From positions 24,182,001 to 24,246,000 of the forward strand of contig OX485809.1 in NCBI GenBank assembly GCA_950295325.1: a stretch of 64,000 bases of DNA. Reading direction: 5' to 3'. Position numbers and translations under genes: made by a program. This DNA comes from Polytrichum commune (lineage: Eukaryota > Streptophyta > Polytrichopsida > Polytrichales > Polytrichaceae). Of the stretch, positions 57,023 through 64,000 are shown one piece after another; position 1 is the stretch's first letter, and each line of letters opens with the position of its first letter. The notes beneath the pieces are model-generated. The model was not told the DNA's origin. It made no database searches and was given only the letters and a program-made list of their open reading frames with translations.

Positions 57023-59344
57023 CTATGAGAATGGAACAAAGAAAACCAAACCACCCCACGCCTAACCACATTGCAACCCTCCCCCCCCCCCCCCCCAACA
57101 CACAAGACTTCGCCATTGAAATCACATGGTCCATTGATAGATATTTTAAAATCCTATGCAAAGAAACCAAAGACATCCTACCCATCAACCAACACAATAA
57201 CCTACATCCATCCTTTACAAACCTTCTAATCACCAAATTCCGACTCACCCACTCATACTATTCATCACTGCTCACATGCCCACTTCTACTCATAAATACA
57301 ACCACCACATATTAGAGACATTATATTTGGTTTGCATGGCAACACACTATCATCAAAATGGGAAAGAATAGGCTACGCCGACCCAATTGACCACAATGGA
57401 AGACATATATTGGGCCTAAATAGCAGCCAAGGAAAATCCAAGGAACATAACCATCATGTTCCTAAACCACAAAGATTGGGACCCCCCGCCCCTAACAATT
57501 GGAACTAACAAAAACACTCATATATCCACACCATTGCCACCATCTCACCAAATGCCATTCAAAACCCCCCAACATCCCAATGGCCACCTACTACCACCAC
57601 CTAGACCCATCATTAACCATAATCATATGCATCCACAACCAACTCTCCCCCGATGCACAACTCCTTCGCCCCCTGTCTTTGACAAATGATACAAGAAGCT
57701 TACAACCTACACATACCCGCATATAACCCCACACCCACCATCAAACCTTACAAGCTCAACACATCGGCAAAATGGATAAATACTCCCAAATCCCCCCTCA
57801 CTCCACCCACCCCACCCCCAACACACACACACCAAATGCCAACTAAATTCTATAGCACCCAACCACCAAAATACAACCCATTACCAAATACTTACACATA
57901 TGGATCATTCATCCCCACTAGTCGGTAAAGGAAATGGGAACATCGCATGGTCAGGGTTCCATGGGACTCCTAGGGTTCCAAAAATCCTTAGAGTGGAACT
58001 ATACACTATCTGGCTAGCACTAGCCAACACCCAAGATGTTAACCACGACATACATATCTACGGAGATAGCCACAACAATATATATTTCATTAACAATCAC
58101 ATAAGATGCCCATCCTCCCAACACAACCACCTGGATAAACTCCCAATAGCATCTATAATACAACACATAAAGTGGTTCTGACACAACATCACCATCCAAA
58201 AAGTCAAGGCCCACACAAGGATAAAAGGAAACGACATAGCATACTCACTAGCAACAAACGGTACCACAAAAGATACTATAACGCCGATACCACATATGCA
58301 TATAGCCCACACTATCCCATTATAGACTAGCCAAACCCCCCTCAAGCAACAACCTAACGAAATTATAAGAAACCTATAGTCATGCATTAAAACACAACAT
58401 AACAAGCTTACAACTAAAAAATCATTAAATTTGCATACACCAAACAATGGCTCTACATCAAGGAAATCCATCATAAACTCTCTAACCACTTTTGGAAAAC
58501 CTCACTCACCACAGACGCCCAAATTACACATCTCCTCAAATTTTGATTCCCTCAATACATGGGTAACCAAATGAAACACCTCTTTTCGCCACAAATACAC
58601 ACCAACCCCAACTACACACTATGTCAAAACAATGACAAAGACACTTAGCCATACCTAATTTCCCTATGCAACACCAATTCCTCAAAGGCATCATAATTGC
58701 ATGCCACAACACCGTGACCCATCAAGTCACCAATTTACTAGAATCAAGTGTACACACTAGACACCTCACACTCACAAAAGCTAGTAACCAACATGACAAC
58801 CCACAAGAGAACACATCCCACCCTGGATATTAAGTTGCACACACCACATCACAAGTTGCGAATGCCTCGCAGAATGAAGACCCAAGATTGTATACATACA
58901 CGGCGCCCCATTTGAGCAAAAAGACCCTCCTATCCCCACACCGGACCTAAACATCCAAATCATCAAGTTTAACTTCACGCATGATAGGTTCATTCACCAA
59001 GCATACAAACAAAAGAGGACAAATACAATCCCCTAATAGATGAAATCAAAACCAAATGTTGGAAAGACAGATCCCTCATAGCGAAAACTGTTGGAGTGAG
59101 AGGCCCTATACACACAAGAAGCCTTGAACTCGTCAAAACACTACAAATTCCCAAATTATCAATCAAGGAAACCATGAAAACCATCCACCAAATAGCCATA
59201 AAATACATCAAATACCTCATGCTATAAAAAACTTTATAACAAACGAGAACCCATACTCCCCCCCCCCCCCAATAAATGGATACTAAAACAACATAACTTC
59301 TATAATTACATATCCACTAGGCAAGCTCAAATTCACGTCGGAAT

Positions 59345-62300
59345 ACCTAATGGCATTTTTTCTTTTCTATTCTTTCTGGTGACGTTATTGAGTTTTAGTA
59401 TGAAGTGTTCATGTATGGCTCCTCTTACTATGGCTGTGATGGTTACGAGAGGATTTACTTTGCATCCATTATTGTGTAGTGTGTTGAACAATGGGTTGTA
59501 TTTAGTGTGCTTATGTTTAAGCTTTAAGGGGTTGTTCGTGGTTTCTATCATGGTAGTATGTGAATTGAATGAATCGGAGTGTGTCGGAGGAGAGGGGGTT
59601 ATTGGTGTTTGACTTTAGTTTGGGGCTCCTAAGATACATAGGATATTTAATCTTGGTTGTGCTTGGCATAGGCATGGAGGTTGTACACAAATGTAATTGA
59701 GTATCTAGTCCGGGATTGTTGAGTCAAGTGGTTTGTTATTAAGGGCGCCCGCATTGACTAATGTAAAGCACCATGTAAACCTATTGGCTTTCAACATTTG
59801 GGCAATAAGGTGTATTGCCTTGTTGTGTCTAGAGAATCTGAGCCCCTTTATGTGTTAGTTTTTGCATGTGGATAGGATGTGGGGCCATGTGTGTCTAGCG
59901 TTATCAAGGTATAGTGTGCACTTGAGGTTGGGGTGGGTGGTGGGCCAGAAGATATTTCTCATGTGGTTGTCTGTAACAAAATTTTATAGTTTGTGTGGTT
60001 TGAGTGTCGGATATACCAATGGCTTTCTAAAAATAGTTGATTGTTTTTGGTTGATTTGGTCATTTAATAGCCATTTGTGAACGTATGGGATTTTGCTTTT
60101 GGTGATGTTGGTTCCTCTACTTTGATGTTCTTTGTTGATAAATGTGTGGCGGTTGGGCAACTTTCTAGCCAATATGGAGTGGTATAGGCAATGTGGATAC
60201 ATGGGGTGATGGTAGGTTTGTCTTTTTGTGCTCCATTGTTTCTTAGTGCGTTAGTGAGTTCACTTCCAGTGATACTAGTGTGGGCTTGTACTTTGTGGAT
60301 AGAGATTTTGTGTGGTGTCCAATATATTTGGTGTATTATTGTTGCTAAATGAGTAATTTGTTTGGATGTTGTTGTTGTGAGGATGGGTGTTTGATGTCGT
60401 TGTTTATTAGATATATATTGTTGAGGCTATCTATGAATATGTTGGGTGGTTTGTATGGTTTTGATGGTGATTAGTATTACATTGAGTTCCGCTCGGAGAA
60501 TGTTTTGGTAGTTGGGTAGCCTTTCGGATATTTGGGTGTTGTCATTTGGGTTATATACTCTTGATCTTGTGATGTTGCTTTCTACGTGCCCTTTAGAGTT
60601 TTTGATAAGTGATATGAAGGAGCTATTTCTGTATATGCATAGTTGTGGGTGAAATTGTTTTCTTTTTTCTTTTTTTCTTTTTTTTTGAGGGGGGGGGGTA
60701 ATATGGAGGTGGATTCAGAGGGGACGTCTATTTTGGGGGAAATTCTCCATTTTTTGAGAATTTGATGTTTTATTATGTGGGGGCAAGTTTAATTTGGTAG
60801 GTGTCCATGTGGATATTGTGGAATCTTTGTATGACATTTTGAAGTTCTTGCACAACTTGTATGTTTCATGGGGGGGCTTAAATTGGTTGGGTATGCATAT
60901 CATGGATGTAAGGGATGGTGCTATACATTGGTAGTATTTTGGCTATTATGGTGTCGAAGTTTAGCATGTAATTTGTGGTGGAATGGTTGTGATTGTGTGG
61001 GTGTCGGGGTGCTTGTTATGTGGGAGTTTTTGTGGTGTCTAATCTTTGTGGTTGATTATTAGTATGGTTGTTGTGTGGGAATCTTCTTGAGCAACCATTC
61101 TAGCCCAATGAATAACTTCTAAGGTGGTGTTATGGTTGATGGGGTAGGCCTACTCCAGTCCATTTGGAGGATTTGGTGTGTCCCTTAGAGCCAAAAATGA
61201 TATCCAAGTTGTGGGGCGAATTGTAGTGCATGAGTTGTGTAGGGCATGTGAGGGGAGATGAGTAGGAGTGTGTGATTTTGAATGAGTCTAATAGTAGTTT
61301 TGCAATTTGAGGGTGTAGGGTGTGGTGTTGGTTGATGGATTGGATGTATTTGGGCTTTTTCTTGGGTAGTATGATACGCATCTTTATATGAGCATGTGAT
61401 GCTGAAGTCATGTGGTGGTGTTGGAGGAAGTTTGTTGGGTGTTGGAGGTTGTTATGGGAGTATTTGTTCCATAACCAATACATTTTGTGCATGGTGATGG
61501 TGGCCATGTACACTAAAAATGATATTTGGTGTTTGATTATATTTAGTGTTGTTACCACCCTATCCTGCCCAACACTAATTTTCAATTCTTTGATAATTAG
61601 TGTTAGACATAAATGCGCCACTATCTTCTCTACCACCACCTCCCTTCTCCTTTTATCATTGTTAACTTTTTTTTCATAACCTTACTAACACTAAATTCGT
61701 GCATGTAACTTCCATGTATTACCATAGTTGATATTTAGTGTTTGAGTTTACGTTCAATGTTACTTACTTTCATAGGGTTAGTGATATTTAGTGTATGCGT
61801 TCGTATTTAGTGTATCAAACACTAAATATCATATTTAGTGTAGTTCCCCCTTTGGTCATATATGTGGATATCTGTATGTTGGGTTTATTTGTATGATTAT
61901 CCCGGGCTAGGGTATATATTTGTGGTTTTTGGATCATGTGTGGCTCAGACAGTTTGTGCATTTTTGGAGTATTTTTTTGAACGTGAGTTGACATGGTTTT
62001 TGTGTGAAGTAGGGTAGATTGTGATCTTAGGGGGATGTTGTCTTGGTTACATAATTTTGTTTCCGTTCGCCTTTGTTGTGCAGTATCTTGTGGGGTTTTC
62101 CATTGACAGAGGTAGTGTTATTGGATTACTTGTGCTCCCCATTTGTCTTTTCTAGTGGTGATTTTGGTGTTTATTGTAGCACAAATTTTTGTACCAAGTG
62201 CATGATATCATTCAAGGGGGGGGGGTTGCATCACTTCATGTTGTTGGTTGGGGAAGCAGGAGAAAGTATGTGTGCTTGACAAGTTGTGTTTTTAATGATT

Positions 62301-62450
62301 TTGGGGGAATGTTCATATTTGGTGCAGAATTCCTTCATAGTGAGTTCAAGATCTCTTGGTTTTGTATTTGTAGTAGTGTTGTTATGCTGTCCATGTGGAG
62401 TTTGTTGAGGCGTTGTTGGGCGCCGCAACCTCTTGAGCTTAGAGAGCATC
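59345..62450 (-). mobile_element. LINE B: second degenerate LINE, inverted relative to LINE A
   Basis: Read on the minus strand, the SINQHHTLHPQIAKLLLDSF segment, SYSSPLTCP and IIFGSKGHTKSSKW (61.2-61.4 kb) match LINE A at 57.18-57.36 kb (PINQHNNLHPSFTNLLITKF). The RNase H part (AELNVILI, then HKVQAHTSITGSELTNAL, about 60.27-60.5 kb) matches LINE A at 58.0-58.25 kb. The minus strand is A+C-rich and G-poor. An A-rich stretch near 59350-59375 on the minus strand may be its tail. A CACTA-ended MITE interrupts it. Confidence 0.7.
61509..61842. mobile_element. CACTA-ended MITE in LINE B, 334 bp
   Basis: The left end TACACTAAAAATGATATTTG and the inverted right end TACACTAAATATGATATTTA continue as inverted repeats for about 29 bp. 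ATTTAGTG/CACTAAAT words recur many times in the subterminal regions, a feature of CACTA (EnSpm) elements. TA flanks both CACTA termini and may be a 2-bp target duplication or part of the element. Confidence 0.65.
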
Positions 62451-64000
62451 TTGATGCTCTTTGATGCTCTTGGAATGACACAAACTCATCAACATAATTC
62501 ACACCACATTATGCAGGATAGGATAATTAGAGTTTGTTTGTAGTGATGATTGCCTTCTACATCTACTATTTAGAACTACCAATAGACTAAGTCTCATGTG
62601 CTCATTACTACTTTGCATGATTGATAAAGGAAAAAAATTCAATCTTTGTGTACTATTGTTTCACAAAAACTAACTCAGGACCTCTCACAGAAGCTCTTAC
62701 ATATTCCTTTCCAAATTTGACATTGAACTCTATCCAGGGCCAAATTATGTAATATGCATCTCTCCAATTCTTCCAAGCAGATTGGAGAGTATATAAGGAA
62801 GCAACACTCCCCGGACATAACAGTTGTTATTCCCTAAGACTCCACTTGAACATCTTCAGAGCTTTCAGTAAAGAGTCCTAATTCTGTATTCTGGCCATGA
62901 CCTGATAGCAGTAATGGAGCAACCCACAATGACAAGCCTTGATCGAAAAGCACATCAACAAGTGAGCAAACAACCAGGTAAAGGAAGATTAAAGATGTTT
63001 ACAGCAGCTTACAAGGTTGCAGGCGCATGGACTTCACAGCTTAGCTCTAAGTCCTAACCCCAAGCCCCTTAGCACAAACCTGCTTCGCAGTCACATGAGA
63101 GTTGCATAGAGCTATCAGTAAACCCTAACCTAGGGCCTATTAGACTTGGCACTGCCTGAACATGTTTAGGAATTCCTGTCAGCACTGGAGAATGAGGAGC
63201 AGGGAGTGGAGTATGGAGAGACACCTCCCTTGACCTCAGGATACCTGGGATATATCGGACTAACCTCCACAAGGCATCAGGCAATAGCCATTGGTGCCAA
63301 AAACTTCTGTAAATCAAATCATTTTTTATTTATGAGACAATAAACACATTAATCTGCATCGCAACTCTCCAGGGTGTCAGGAACAAGACCAAAGCTTACT
63401 TTGACCAAAGCAAGAAAACTCAATGTCCAACTTTGTACAATAACTGAAGATGATAGAAAATTCCAATTGGCTCAATATGATGCTTTGGTAAGAAATACCT
63501 AGTCAGGGATAAAAACTGAAATAGTGAAGGGGATTTCACAAAACCTAGTAGGTCAACTAGATTCGGAGTCCTTCCTATCCAGAGACTGAGCATGCTTGGA
63601 TACATTTCTCCCATGCTACAATCAAGCAATAAGGCTCATGTCATGATTTGCACATCACAAAGCCAGTACGAAGCTCAACCTTTTGAAGTGCTGTAAGACC
63701 AAGACCAAAGTATAAAAAGGTCTATGTACTTACAGAAGGAAAGACTTTCAAGTTTATTGGCTGCATTAAGGATCAACCATATAACTATAACATCTCACAA
63801 TCACAAATGCTGATTACAGATATCCAGAAATGGGCAGAAGGCAAAGATGCAACACATCTATTGAATTATATGGCCGAACACAGTCCCACTTGCATGCTTG
63901 CTCAGTAAACTAAGCAAGTTGCCCTGGCCAACTGATAACCAGGAATAAAAAGAATGCATAATGTACAAAATTGAGGTAGTCCACAAAAGATCTGGGTTGA
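62451..64000. other. unassigned DNA, no gene supported
   Basis: Composition returns to balanced strands after LINE B. A short direct repeat TCTTGATGCTC/TTTGATGCTC lies near 62450. Paired phrases (AGAGCTTTCAGTAAAGAGTC / AGAGCTATCAGTAAACCCT) recur about 250 bp apart near 62858 and 63108, suggesting an internal duplication. Short frames only. Confidence 0.45.

Larger units (their letters stand above)
52700..59340 (+). mobile_element. LINE A: degenerate RNase-H-bearing LINE
   Basis: In order on the plus strand: an ORF1 RRM-like piece (RDFAFLTLAEEARNVILES, about 52740); the pre-RT phrase APGLDNIPNEILKALP (about 54127); RT motifs SNYRPITLTNTIYKCYTS (about 54721) and YITYIDFHNAFRDH (about 54892); and an RNase HI domain (RVELYTIWLALA, IYGDSHNN, then KVKAHTRIKGNDIAYSLA at 57990-58250). 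Frameshifts and stops are everywhere and the YxDD part is missing. The sense strand is A+C-rich with very little G. A hAT-like MITE and a solo LTR are inserted. The 3-prime end near 59342 carries an 18-bp match to the SINE 3-prime end. Confidence 0.75.

Overview
The window looks like a TE-rich part of a large streptophyte genome (land plant or charophyte-grade alga; the species cannot be named from the sequence). Supporting signs are introns with canonical GT-AG ends, degenerate interstitial TTTAGGG telomere-type repeats, a plant-type FCP1/HAD domain with a DLNG motif, a DUF7869-like transposon gene, and a dense, nested set of LINEs, SINEs, solo LTRs and non-autonomous DNA elements. All assignments come from reading the sequence and recalling motifs; no database search was run.

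From 1 to 35,000 I can support no intact gene. It is AT-rich and filled with transposon fossils. They include a long-TIR MITE family (copies near 0.5, 4.6, 6.4, 9.3 and 10.4 kb), a family rich in ACCGGTT motifs, and hAT-like elements with 8-bp target duplications (9.5, 13.7, 15.8, 17.2 and 31.8 kb). There are also a tRNA-derived SINE family with target duplications (20.0, 25.0, 32.3 kb), a six-copy 109-bp tandem repeat (24.4-25.0 kb) with a SINE inserted in it, and a possible decayed metzincin fragment at 29.3 kb (minus strand).

From 35.0 to 52.4 kb the window holds its coding core. A minus-strand two-exon gene (35.0-38.15 kb) encodes a DUF7869/DDE-like transposon protein and has one in-frame TGA. 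A plus-strand multi-exon gene (43.6-49.8 kb) has an N-terminal DGQHS ParB/sulfiredoxin-like domain, a degenerate adenine-methyltransferase-like region, and a disordered C-terminal part with a coiled coil. It has one in-frame TAG and is split by a 1.87-kb solo LTR whose removal, with one copy of its GCATG duplication, restores the frame exactly. An FCP1-like phosphatase exon and a proline-rich region follow and may be further exons of the same gene, since every inferred junction is phase 0.

The most unusual signal is a 22-bp dyad: a 10-bp arm TTTACGAACG, two variable bases, and the inverted arm. I count 32 intact or near-intact copies, all between 38.4 and 50.3 kb. They lie in a roughly 178-bp tandem satellite (two dyads per unit), in a cluster just upstream of the ParB-like start codon, in every inferred intron of that gene, twice inside its coding sequence, and in its 3-prime region. 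A ParB-like protein gene saturated with dyads suggests, as a hypothesis, a parS-like partner-site system or transposon terminal-type binding sites.

From 52.4 to 62.5 kb two degenerate RNase-H-bearing LINEs lie tail to tail (plus strand to 59.3 kb, minus strand from 59.3 kb). Both have G-poor sense strands. They are interrupted by a hAT-like MITE, a second solo LTR of the same family, and a CACTA-ended MITE. The last 1.5 kb shows nothing I recognise.
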